NCBI GenBank assembly: GCA_016748015.1
Contig: JAAOMT010000034.1
Coordinates: 396,277-460,276, forward strand
Direction of reading: 5' to 3'
DNA length: 64,000 nt
From: Geosiphon pyriformis
Taxonomy: Eukaryota; Glomeromycota; Glomeromycetes; Archaeosporales; Geosiphonaceae
The position numbers and the translations under genes are program-made. How positions within the stretch are numbered: position 1 is the first letter of the stretch; each line of letters opens with the position of its first letter. A model generated the notes under the pieces. It saw only the letters and a program-made list of their open reading frames with translations, had not been told where the DNA came from and did no database searches. This document shows positions 8,916 to 18,073 of the stretch, piece by piece.

Positions 8916-10580
8916 TCAGTTTTGTGATGTGAATTGATTTTGTGGAATTAATCTTCGAGCAGGCACTTGATAATATTGTGTGGGTGGTTGTTGGTATTGC
9001 TGTTGAATTGGCTGTGGGGTGGGCTGATAATAGTTACTTTGGTATTGGAGTCTTGGTGGATAGTAAGCTGGTGGTAGTAGTTGATAATAAGATTGCTGTG
9101 GTGGAGAGTAATGTTGATTACTTCTATTTTGTTGATCTTGTTGTAGCTTTCTGCAATCTCTTTTCCAGTGGCCAGGGATTCTACAGTAATGGCAATTCTG
9201 AGGCTGGTTATTAGAAAATGATGCAAAATTATTTTGATTTCGTTTTTGGGATGGTTGATATCTTTGGGGTTGCTGTTGTTGTTGGTTGGTGAAATAGTTT
9301 TCAACTTTTTTAGTTAATTGGTCAATCTTTTTTTCAGCTGCTGAGCTGGTTTCTCCAATAGCCAGATTAACAAGTTTGGTACGGTTGGCTTCTTCTATGG
9401 CCATTTCATAGTTTTTCATCTGTTGAATAGCAGTGGCTAAATCTTCTGGTGCATATGAGCAAACTTTCTTAATGAGTTTGTCTTTTAGTCCAGCAATGAA
9501 TTGATCCAAGATTTGTGCATTGGAGTAGTATTCATTGGTTTCCAATTGGTGAATCCTTTTAAGCAGTTTGTTAAATTTTCCAAGATAGGTCATAATTGAT
9601 TCACTTGGTTCTTGCTTGATATTTTGGAACCAATTTCGAAGGGTAATGGAAGTGTTATTGTCAGTGAACTGTTCTAGAAAAGCAGTTTTGAATGCTTCCC
9701 AGTGTTCTGGTAAGGCTTCCAAGTTTTCAAACCATTCACCAGCCATTCCTTGTAATAAATATGAAATTGCTTTTAACATTCTGGCAGTGTTCCAACCATT
9801 TGCATCTCCTGCTTTTGAGACTTTGTCAAGCCATTCTTGAGGACTGGTTTCGCTGTCTTTTTCTGTGAACTCAGGGATTTTTGCAATATATGTGGAGGCC
9901 ATTTCTTTTTCATTTTCTGAGTCTTCTGTTTCTTGTTCTGATTCAGTTTCTTCACTTTGATTTTCTGCTAAGTAGTCAATAAGGTTTGTGCTGATTAATA
10001 TTGGTTTCTGTTGTTGAATAGAGCTTTTGGGTGACTGAAAATCTTCTATTCTTAAAAACCGAATAAGTGGCGAGCTTGGTGTTTGCAGTTGAGCAAGTGA
10101 AGCTAAAAATGGTGTGATTGAGAGTGGTAATTTAAAGCTGGTTCTTTGTTCTGGAGTTTGTAAATGTTTGGCAGTGGTTTTAGGTGTATTGGAAGTAGTT
10201 CTGAGTTTTTGTTTCCTTTTTCCTTTTCCTTCTTCTGTTTCCAATTCAAAACTAAGAGAAAATTTCTGTTTTACTAGGTAATTCTCTTTACAATACTGAA
10301 TGATATTGAAGTTGAGTTCTTGGAAGTATGTTTCAAGTGTTTGACTGTTAAAATCCTGAGTGTTTAGACAAGAGTGATGTATTAAGCTTTCATATAAGTT
10401 GTGTCTAACTTCTGAAATGTTGTAATTTCTAAAAAGATAATTGTTGATGCGATTTTCAATGTATTGGTAAAGTGTTTTCTTGAATGTTTTAATTCCGTCT
10501 GAGATGTTAAATTTCTGCTTGCAGTGAGTGTAGATTGACTGGTAATACTCTAGAGTTGTTGCGTCTGGTGTGGTCACCAC
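8916..10580 (-). CDS. Gag with N-terminal pre-capsid domain and CCHC knuckle (A2)
   Basis: 554 open codons, the longest ORF in the window. The first possible codon is a GTG (AAAGTGGTGACC), also GTG in A3 and family B; there is no upstream in-frame ATG. Order: N-terminal domain of about 110 residues (LEYYQSIYTHCKQ, INNYLFRNYNIS), a charged/Pro linker, an acidic Glu-rich stretch, then MASTYIAKIPEF (about residue 227, an ATG in good context that could also start a shorter Gag), the capsid-like helical domain (EWLDKVSKA, WFENLEALPEHWEAFK, ILDQFIAGLKDKL), a Gln repeat, and a zinc knuckle CHYCRIPGHWKRDC (about 9190-9150). A Gln/Pro/Tyr-rich tail leads into protease in the same frame after one TGA. 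Confidence 0.9.
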   Translation of the reverse strand: MVTTPDATTLEYYQSIYTHCKQKFNISDGIKTFKKTLYQYIENRINNYLFRNYNISEVRHNLYESLIHHSCLNTQDFNSQTLETYFQELNFNIIQYCKENYLVKQKFSLSFELETEEGKGKRKQKLRTTSNTPKTTAKHLQTPEQRTSFKLPLSITPFLASLAQLQTPSSPLIRFLRIEDFQSPKSSIQQQKPILISTNLIDYLAENQSEETESEQETEDSENEKEMASTYIAKIPEFTEKDSETSPQEWLDKVSKAGDANGWNTARMLKAISYLLQGMAGEWFENLEALPEHWEAFKTAFLEQFTDNNTSITLRNWFQNIKQEPSESIMTYLGKFNKLLKRIHQLETNEYYSNAQILDQFIAGLKDKLIKKVCSYAPEDLATAIQQMKNYEMAIEEANRTKLVNLAIGETSSAAEKKIDQLTKKVENYFTNQQQQQPQRYQPSQKRNQNNFASFSNNQPQNCHYCRIPGHWKRDCRKLQQDQQNRSNQHYSPPQQSYYQLLPPAYYPPRLQYQSNYYQPTPQPIQQQYQQPPTQYYQVPARRLIPQNQFTSQN

Positions 10581-10607
10581 TTTAAAGTTGTTTTTGCTGT
10601 GTTGTTT

Positions 10608-10623
10608 CTGTAGAAGAGCACCA
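10608..10623 (-). other. Primer binding site of A2
   Basis: Two bases inside the 5' LTR, minus strand TGGTGCTCTTCTACAG. TGG matches the universal tRNA CCA end. A3 has TGGTGCTCTCCCACAG and family B TGGT(A/G)CTCT, so the primer tRNA is probably the same. Which tRNA I cannot say. Confidence 0.6.
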
Positions 10624-10625
10624 AA

Positions 10626-11614
10626 TGTTACCAGAAGTTTTGGGTCTCTTTTTTTAAATGTTGTTAATGATGATTTGCTGTGAATTCACGTTTCCAGGAA
10701 GTAGTTGGACCTCCAGTAACTGAATTTATCTTCAAATTGTTTTCTATAATTTGAACTGCTGGGCTTATAAGTGGAATGACCAATTCTATGCCAGTTGCTT
10801 TGTGTAGTTACATTGTAGTAAATGTCAACTCTTTCCCAGAAATTGCTCGTCTGAAAGCTCACTAAAAATGTGTAGTTACTTTGCTGTGAAAGTCAACTCT
10901 TCTATAAGAATCTCATCTGTAGGCTACCTTAATGATTATAATAAGAAAATAAAAGAAAGAAAATAAAAGAAATATAAAAGAAATAGAATTCTGTCAAGAG
11001 AAACGTTTTCTATCCAGATCTGGAGTTACTAACAGTTTACTGAAATTGGTAGTTAATCAATTTCAAAATGTTAGTTGGGTTTTTGGAGATTTTCTAAGTG
11101 CAATATTTAAAGAAATTGGTTTTTCGAATTATTTGATATTTATTTCTTTTTGTGTGTATAGGAATGGTTCTAAGTGATAAATCTAAAGTAAGATAAGATA
11201 TATTTTCTCGAAAAAAGAAGCTCTTCTTTTATACAATTTGTCGTAACACTATTTTATGAACTTGAACTTTGCTATTTTCTACAATTTTGCTGAACTAAAG
11301 ATACATTTTGGCAAATTACAAGTTATTTCTGCAAACTATTAGATATTTTGGTGAACTATCAATTATTTCAGCAAATTTCTACAAATTTCAGTGAACTTTT
11401 TGAATGTTGCATAGTTCGGGGTATTGCATGATTGATCATCACAATTAGGTTACATTTATGTTATGTACAAATTGGGTTATTAATTAAATGATAATTTCGG
11501 ACATTTTGTTAATGTAATAAGTAATAATTTGAAATAATAATATATGCTAATTAATGATAAAAATTATAAAGATAATTTCATGCTAAATAATATCTCTAAT
11601 TTTGTCTAATAACA
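10626..11614 (-). repeat. 5' LTR of A2 (family A)
   Basis: 989 bp, partner of 1753-2741. On the minus strand it begins TGTTATTAGAC and ends TTCTGGTAACA. Compared with the partner, most visible mismatches are C/T and G/A. Confidence 0.93.
11226..11233 (-). promoter_or_regulatory. TATA box in the 5' LTR of A2
   Basis: Minus strand TATAAAAG about 390 bases inside the LTR, downstream of the TTCGCCGAA-type repeats. The same octamer occurs in the A1 3' LTR (17474). Likely core promoter for element transcription. Confidence 0.55.
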
Positions 11615-12450
11615 ACGTGTGGAACTTTTAACAAATGATTAGAAAAAGCCTCAGTACTTGAATTTGAAGAAGAGAAAGAAATGCCACTTACTGAAACCTA
11701 CATGGCTCTTGAATCAACATCTAATTGGGCTGAGAAAACAGAACAAGAAATCTTTAAAGAATCAAGAGGATAAAAGAAAGTTAGATTCTACACCAGAATT
11801 ATGAGAACAATCACCCTACATTTCACTTAAATTCAAAGATTGTAACAAAAAACTTTCATCAATAGGAGCTTGTATTTCACCCAAAGAAGAATATGGAAAT
11901 CATATCTGTTACTATTGCAAATCCTGTTACCAAGAACAATGGGAACACCTAGTCAAAAGAAGTGGAAAATGGAACAGAATGTCCTGTTTGACTTGTAGAA
12001 AATGATTACCTGATGAATACAACTGGATTGATGTTGCATTCAGAGGAGGAATCTGTGATCAAACATGCCAATATGCTCTTTTAATCTCAGAAAAAGTAAC
12101 AAGAGGAACTTCTTTTGATGCTGCTTACAACAATGCCCTCAACAAACTGTACAATTACTCTCATGATGCCGAAATGATTTTCGATCTAGCAATGGCTTTA
12201 ATCAACAGAGCCACTCAGGAAAATGTTCATCAAATAAAAGAATCAGAATACATTGCATATATTTTTGAAATCACTGAATACAACTATGAAGATAAAGTAG
12301 AAGTATATCACCAAATTGTCAGTCACACTTACCCGACCAAAGAAGCTCAAGCTCAATGGCTAGAGCAAATGAACATTAAATTGTGTGAAGAATGCATAAT
12401 GCCTTGTGATGAGCAATGGTGCTCTGAATGCTATGCTCTTAGCATTCCCC
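11615..12450 (+). pseudogene. Cys-rich domain of ORF1 (A1, decayed)
   Basis: Same domain as 7442-8280. Reading through stops and a possible small indel near 11800, I see CNKKLSSIGAC, CYYCKSC, CLTC, CDQTCQYA, the helical stretch AYNNALNKLYNY and MIFDLAMALIN, and the closing CEECIMPCDEQWCSEC (12388-12433). From 12174 the frame is open into dUTPase. Role unknown; candidate zinc-binding module. Confidence 0.7.
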
Positions 12451-12983
12451 TGTCCAGTAATGAAAATGAAATTGAATTTAGAGAACCTGAAGCAACAGAA
12501 GAAATTGAAGCAACACTCATCTATCTCATCAAAAATCAGCCTGTCTTACAACTCAAATACTTCAACAACAATGGACAAGGAATAAAACCTGAAAAAGCAC
12601 ATGAAATTGATGCTGAATATGACTTAAGATATCCAGACAAGGATACTTTTGTCCTCAAACCCAAATCTCTCACAAAAATCAACTTCAAAATTGCCCTCAA
12701 AATCCTGCCAAGAGCAATGGTTCAAATCGCCTCCTAGTCCTCTCTGGCAAGCAAAAGAATCAATGTTAAAGGAGGAATAATCGATGCTAGATATACTGGT
12801 AACATAACAGTAATACTCCAAAATGAAACTGATAAACCTTTCAAAATTGAACATGCCGAAAAAATTGCTCAAGCTATTTATTTACTCTTAATCAACATTT
12901 CGGGTTTACAGTTAGTCAATCAAAGAGAACAATTGGGAAAAAGTGAAAGAGGAACACAAGATTTTGGTTCAACTGAACAATTC
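12451..12983 (+). pseudogene. dUTPase domain of ORF1 (A1, decayed)
   Basis: All five motifs can be located: I AEYDLR (12612-12629, Gly to Glu), II SSLASK just after a TAG at 12735, III GGIIDARYTGN (about 12771-12803, catalytic Asp kept, Gly to Arg), IV EKIAQ (about 12859), V QDFGSTE (12957-12977, Gly to Asp). One in-frame stop plus three motif substitutions make it inactive. The reading continues in frame into the linker. Confidence 0.87.
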
Positions 12984-14819
12984 ACAGTTCCAGTAAACAT
13001 AGCTTTCAATGAACAGAAAGAATCTCACCAGCTTCTACAACTTCCACAACCAATTATCATTTCATCCTTTGGAGAACATTATGAAGTTTACACATGTGAA
13101 AACTCCATGACTACTCAACAAATCTTCGAATCCAATGAACAAATTTGCTTAGAACACAACATTTTAATCTCAAACATCTATGTTCCAAGAGAAGCAAAGA
13201 AAGTTCAAGTTACTTTTTACAATCCCAACCATCAACCCGTTATTTTATTGAACATGTTAGAAATAAGAGTCATTGACAGCAACATCTTTCAGCAAGAACA
13301 ACCTCAAACAGTTTTAAATTTCTCAGAAATCATCAAACACTCTTTACCAAAAATCAGCCCCAAACCAAGCTCTGAAAACTACCATGTTGTCATGAAAAAA
13401 CTATCTCAAATCAACATGGGACAACTTGAACCACAACAACAGAGCCAGCTTAAAGAACTAATTGCAGAATTTGCTGATATCTTTGCCGAAAACAACAATG
13501 ACTTAGGAAGGACCAATTTGGTTCAACACCAAATCTATACAGAAGATGCCAAATCAAGGCAACAACAAGCCTACCAAGTTGCTCCAGAAAGTCACCAATT
13601 TATCCGAAAAGAAGTACAATGGATGCTTAACAATAGGCTTATTCAACCATCAATGAGTCCATAGACCTTACCTGTGGTTCTAGTTAAAAAGAAAAATGGA
13701 AAAATACGATTTTGTGTTGATTATCAACAGTTCAACAGTATCACTATTGGAGATGCCTATTCTCTTCCCTGAATTGATGACATGTTGAATGCTTTTGGAA
13801 AGTCCAAATACTTTTCGACATTAGATTTAGAGAGTGAATACTGGCAAGTTGCTATGGATTCCAAAAATCACCCCAAAACAGCATTCACCACTCAAGAAGG
13901 AAATTACGAATTCAACATAATGCCTTTTGGATTATGCAATGCACCCGCAATATTCCAAAGACTCATGGATATTGTTTACAAAGGCCTCCTTTGGAAATCA
14001 GTAGTCGTTTTTCTTGATGATACTGATGTTTATTTACCATCTTTTGAATTACACTTAAAACACCTGCAAGAAGTTTTTCAACAATTACGGAAAGCAGGAC
14101 TGAAACTGAACATTGAAAAATACTACTTTGGAAAAACAAGTTTGGCTTTTCTTGGTCATATTGTTAGCAAAGATAGAATTAAACCAGACCCTGGAAAAAT
14201 CAGCACTGTTAAAAACTTCAAGACTCCACAAAATACCACAGAATTAAAAAGATTTATTGGATTAGCATCCTATTACTGAAAATTCATCAGAGGATTTTCG
14301 GAAATCGCAAAACCCTTCAACCAGCTCACTACTAAAAACATTGAATACAAATGGACAAAAGAACACCAAAATGTCTTCAAGATACTTAAGAAAAAACTCA
14401 CAACAGCTCTAATTTTTGCCTACCCAGATTTTAGCAACTGATTCCAGTTAGCAACAGATGCCTCTTATACTGTCTTTGGTGCCATCCTATCACAGTTAGA
14501 TGACAATAGAAATGAGCGAGTAATTGCTTATGCTAGCAGAATATTAAAACCAGCCAAAAAGAACTACCCTACAATAGAATTAGAAACTGCAGCTGTAATT
14601 TGGGCCTTACACCACTTCAACCTTTATCTCAGGCCTAAAGAATTCGATATTATCACTGATAATATTGGACTCAAATGGCTTTAGAACAAAAACACCCAGC
14701 TGAATGCAAAACAAACCTAATGGACAGAATTTTTAGCCAACTACCGATACATTGTACACCACAAACCAGGAAAATTCCACACTAAAATTGATTGTTTCTC
14801 AAGAATGAGACAAGATTAG
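12984..14819 (+). pseudogene. Linker, reverse transcriptase and RNase H of ORF1 (A1, decayed)
   Basis: One frame throughout from dUTPase to the natural stop TAG at 14817-14819. Linker to about 13560 ending ELIAEFADIFAENNNDLGRT. RT motifs: VVLVKKKNGKIRFCVDYQQ, TLDLESEYWQVAM, PFGLCNAPAIFQ, the catalytic VVFLDDTDVY (about 14005-14034) and FLGHIVSKD. RNase H: LATDASYTVFGAILSQ, ELETAAVIWAL, DIITDNIGLKWL. In-frame stops near 13662, 13770, 14277, 14439 and in RNase H near 14683 and 14718. No frameshift is seen, so damage is by point changes only. Confidence 0.9.
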
Positions 14820-14868
14820 AAAACAAAATCAACACCTATTTGAATTAAAAACAACAAAACAACAAACA

Positions 14869-16254
14869 ATAAACCCTGAAAACTACCACAATCTTAAACA
14901 ATATTTGGAAACATTAACAATCCCAACAGATTGGTTTTCAGATGAAAAACATCGACTACAACAACAAGCCAAACAATATTTTCTACACAACAACATTATT
15001 TATTATCGAAATTTCAAAAACTCAGACAAACCACTCAGATTAATACAAGAACACGAAAAAGAGACTATATTATACAACATGCACTCAGATCTTTCATCAG
15101 CACACTTTGGAAAAGACAACACCATCCAAAGAACACTAGAATACTATTTTTGGCCCCAAATGAGAAGAAACATACATCAATATGTTGAATCTTGTGATAG
15201 TTGTCAAAAAAGAGGAGAAACACGCCCTACTGAACCTTTAAATCTAATCAAATTTGGACAACCTTTTGACTGAGTTGGTATTAATTTAGTCGGACCACTA
15301 CCTATTACCACACAAAGAAACCAATACATAGCAGTAGCAATAGATTATCTTACCAAATGGCCCAAAGCCAGAGCTATTCAATAAGCAGATGCAAAATCAG
15401 TAGCAAATTTTATCTATGAAGATATTATTTGTAGACATGGATGTCCAATTGAACTTTTATCTGATCTGGGAACACATTTTGTGAACAACCTGATACAAAA
15501 AATTTGTGAACAATTTAATGTCAAAAGATCTTTATCTTTACCCTACCATCCACAGACAAATGGATTAGTAGAACATTTCAACAAAACATTGTGTGAATCA
15601 CTAGCCAAAGTCTCAACAGATTTTGAACAGAAATAGAATATCTTTATTCTATCAGTGTTACTAACATATAGAACACTAAAACAAGATACAATGAAACACA
15701 CACCATTTGATTTTACTTATGGAAGAACAGCAAAACTATCAATTGAATTCACAGTGGAAACATATCCAGTACAACCAATCACAGAAGAAAACTTACAAAA
15801 AACACTTCAGCGAAGAGCTTATACTTTTTTCAGTACTTTAGAAGGAAAAAGATATATAGCAGCCACCCACATTGAAAATTTACAAGCCCAACAAAAAGAA
15901 AGACATAACAACAAACTGTCACCAGTTACAAATAAATTTAAAGTTGGAAATAAAGTTCTTTTACACCAAACTAAGGCTAAAAAACAATGGAGTGGAAAAT
16001 TTGAACATAAATAGGATGGACCATTTTTTATCTAGGAAGTTCTAGGCAATGGATTATACAAGTTAAGACTTGATGACAAAATCCTAGCAAAAGTTGCACA
16101 TAGAGATCGTCTAAAACACTATTATTTCAAAAACAATCCTGAACTATTAATTCCACAAATTGGTACACATTCCCCTTTAATTAAGCCCGAAAATATTCCC
16201 CAAAATTTAGAACCAATAGTTGTTATTGAACAACCTTTCAACTTGAACACTTAA
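14869..16254 (+). pseudogene. Integrase ORF of A1 (decayed)
   Basis: Separate ORF, one base out of frame with RNase H, in constant frame to the natural TAA at 16252-16254. The start codon of the A2 copy (ATG) is ATA here (14869-14871), a G to A change. HHCC zinc domain ends CDSCQKR (about 15190-15212); core has NLVGPLPITT with the first Asp lost in this copy (GINL), LLSDLGTHF with the second Asp (about 15455), and GLVEHFNKTL with the Glu (about 15565). C-terminal domain KVGNKVLLHQTKAKKQWSGKF. Stops near 15271, 15382, 15634, 16012 and 16033. Confidence 0.88.
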
Positions 16255-16404
16255 TTTAAATTTACTATAGTTATTCCCTTATAAATTAAAAATAATTTTA
16301 CAAAAACAAAACAAAACAAAACACACTGAAAAACAAAAATAACATAAAAACCCACATACCAAAAATAATTTCAATCTATTTTTTTTTTTGCTCAAATTTT
16401 TATA

Positions 16405-17124
16405 ATGACTATCCCTCAAAATATTCAACAAATATCTCAAAAATTAATGCTAGCTTTAAAAACAATACCCAAATTATTTATCACTATTACAGGAAAACAT
16501 ATTAATTATACCCAAACAGAAATAGTTGTCAATTTAGCCCCAAATTCCCGAAATTATCACCCCTACAAAAAGAACACAAGAAGTTATTCTGGAATTTATC
16601 TACCAGAACTTTTGAAGCTTGCTTTAAGAGAAAATTTAATGTTCATTCCTATTAGTATTTCACCAAATGCTACTATTCAACAAAAACTTCAACTGTGTCT
16701 TAATGAAAAAAACCATGACTATACTCCAATATATAGATATTTCTACATTGAAAAAACACTTCATGAACGAAAATGGGAGCTTACAGCAGCAAATCTCACA
16801 AAAGAAGCTATTCAGAAACAACTACACAATAAATTCAAAACAACAGCTGGACTTACAAACAGTTACTATAAACTAAGAGCTGCTCTTAGACTTTATGACC
16901 TATTCCACATCTGTGAAAACGTCCTACAAAACCCAATTTTACAACCTTTAAAGATTCAATACATTGGAAAGCTCACAGAACTGAAATTTCAACAATTTTC
17001 AGACCAAATTTCTTTAATAATTTTGGATTATTATCTGGAAATTACAGACAGTACTTGGACTTTGATGGAGTTCAGTCTTGAGGAGGAAGTTATGTTACCA
17101 GACAAAATTAGAGATATTATTTAG
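16405..17124 (+). CDS. ORF3, conserved protein of unknown function (A1)
   Basis: Intact 239-codon ORF, ATG 16405, TAG 17122-17124, about 150 bases after the integrase stop. It matches the A2 copy along its whole length (MTIPQNIQQ start, IYRYF, LRAALRLYDLF, IGKLTELKFQQFSDQI, LPDKIRDII end). Differences are mostly conservative substitutions with no indel, in an element whose ORF1 and integrase carry more than a dozen stops. The last 32 bases are LTR. No membrane or secretion signals. Function unknown. Confidence 0.85.
   Translation: MTIPQNIQQISQKLMLALKTIPKLFITITGKHINYTQTEIVVNLAPNSRNYHPYKKNTRSYSGIYLPELLKLALRENLMFIPISISPNATIQQKLQLCLNEKNHDYTPIYRYFYIEKTLHERKWELTAANLTKEAIQKQLHNKFKTTAGLTNSYYKLRAALRLYDLFHICENVLQNPILQPLKIQYIGKLTELKFQQFSDQISLIILDYYLEITDSTWTLMEFSLEEEVMLPDKIRDII
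17080..17090 (+). other. Polypurine tract of A1
   Basis: GAGGAGGAAGT immediately before the 3' LTR (LTR starts 17093). It also encodes the acidic E-E-E of ORF3. Confidence 0.7.
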
Positions 17125-18073
17125 CATGAAATTATCTTTATAATTCCTATCATTAATTAGCATATATTATTATTCAAAATTATTACTCATTACATTAGCA
17201 AAATGTCCAAAATTATCATTTAATTAATAACTCAATTTGTACATAACATAAATGTAACCTAATTGCAATGATTAATCATGCAATATCCCGAACTATATAA
17301 CATTCAAAAAGTTTGCCAAAATTTGTAGAAATTCGCCGAAATAATTGATAGTTCACTGAAATATCTAATAGTTCACAGAAATAACTTGTAGTTCACCAAA
17401 ATGTATTTTTAGTTCAACAAAATTGTAGAAAATAGCAGAGTTCAAGTTCAGAGAATAGTGTTATGACAAGTTGTATAAAAGAAGAGCTTTTCTCTTTGAG
17501 AAAATGTATCTTACTTTAGATTTAACAATTAGAATCATTCTTTACACACAAAAACAAAATAAATATCAAATAATTTGAAAAACCAAATTCTTTAATTATT
17601 ACACTTGGAAAATTCTCAAAACCCAACTAACATTTTGAAATTGATTAGCTACCAATTTCAATAAACTGTTAGTGACTCCAGGCCTGAATCAAAAATAATT
17701 TCCTTGACAGAATTCAATTTTCTTTTACATTTCTTTTATTTTTCTTTTATTTTCTTATCATAATCATTAAGGTAATCTACAGACAAAATTCCTGTAAAAG
17801 AGTTGATTTTCACAGCAAAGTAACTACACATTTTTAGTGAGCTTTCAGATGAGCAATTCCTGGGAAAAAGTTGACGTTTACTACAATGTAACTACATAAA
17901 GCAACTGGCATGGAATTGGCCATTCCACTTATAAGCCCAGCAGTTCAAATTATAAGAGATAATTTGAAGATAAATTCAATTATTGGAGGTTTAACTACTT
18001 CTAAAAAACGTGAATTTACAGCAAACAAACATCAATAACCATTAAAAAAAGAGACCAAAAACCTCCAGTAACA
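17093..18073 (+). repeat. 3' LTR of A1 (family A)
   Basis: 981 bp, TGTTACCAGAC to CCAGTAACA. Same subtype as the A2 LTRs (ORF3 tail reads IRDI before the stop). Contains the TTCGCCGAA-type repeat cluster (17290-17430) and TATAAAAG (17474). Confidence 0.92.
17474..17481 (+). promoter_or_regulatory. TATA box in the A1 LTR
   Basis: TATAAAAG, followed by AGAGC and a short inverted repeat CTTTTCTC/GAGAAAAT at the likely transcription start region. Confidence 0.5.

Larger units (their letters stand above)
1753..11614 (-). mobile_element. Family-A Ty3/gypsy element A2, complete with both LTRs (minus strand)
   Basis: A 9862-bp element with two LTRs of equal length (989 bp) that begin and end TGTTA...TAACA. 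On the minus strand the order is PBS, ORF1 (gag, protease, Cys-rich, dUTPase, RT, RNase H), integrase ORF, ORF3, PPT, 3' LTR. It interrupts A1. The 4-bp flanks are ATAT (1749-1752) and ACGT (11615-11618), which differ only by the two transitions expected from deamination of a CpG. It is the youngest insertion in this block by nesting, and has the longest open gag (554 codons). It still carries several stops and at least one 1-bp frameshift (near 6700), so it is not autonomous as it stands. Confidence 0.93.
11615..18073 (+). mobile_element. Family-A element A1, 3' part (split)
   Basis: Continuation of the element at 1-1752, from the protease/Cys-rich junction through dUTPase, RT, RNase H, integrase, ORF3 and the 3' LTR. 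It ends in the LINE1 coding region. The right-hand flank CTGT (18074-18077) falls at an NN codon pair that is uninterrupted in LINE2 near 31868, so A1 inserted into LINE1. Confidence 0.92.

Noticed and set aside
10608-10623. tRNA gene near the PBS
   Set aside because: Only a short tRNA-complementary stretch is present; no cloverleaf can be drawn around it.
1-17124. Alternative genetic code (TGA or TAG read as Trp, TAA/TAG as Gln)
   Set aside because: Normal TGG and CAA/CAG are common in the same ORFs, all three stop codons replace several different amino acids, and ORF3 and other ORFs end at normal stops in conserved places. Mutation explains it better.
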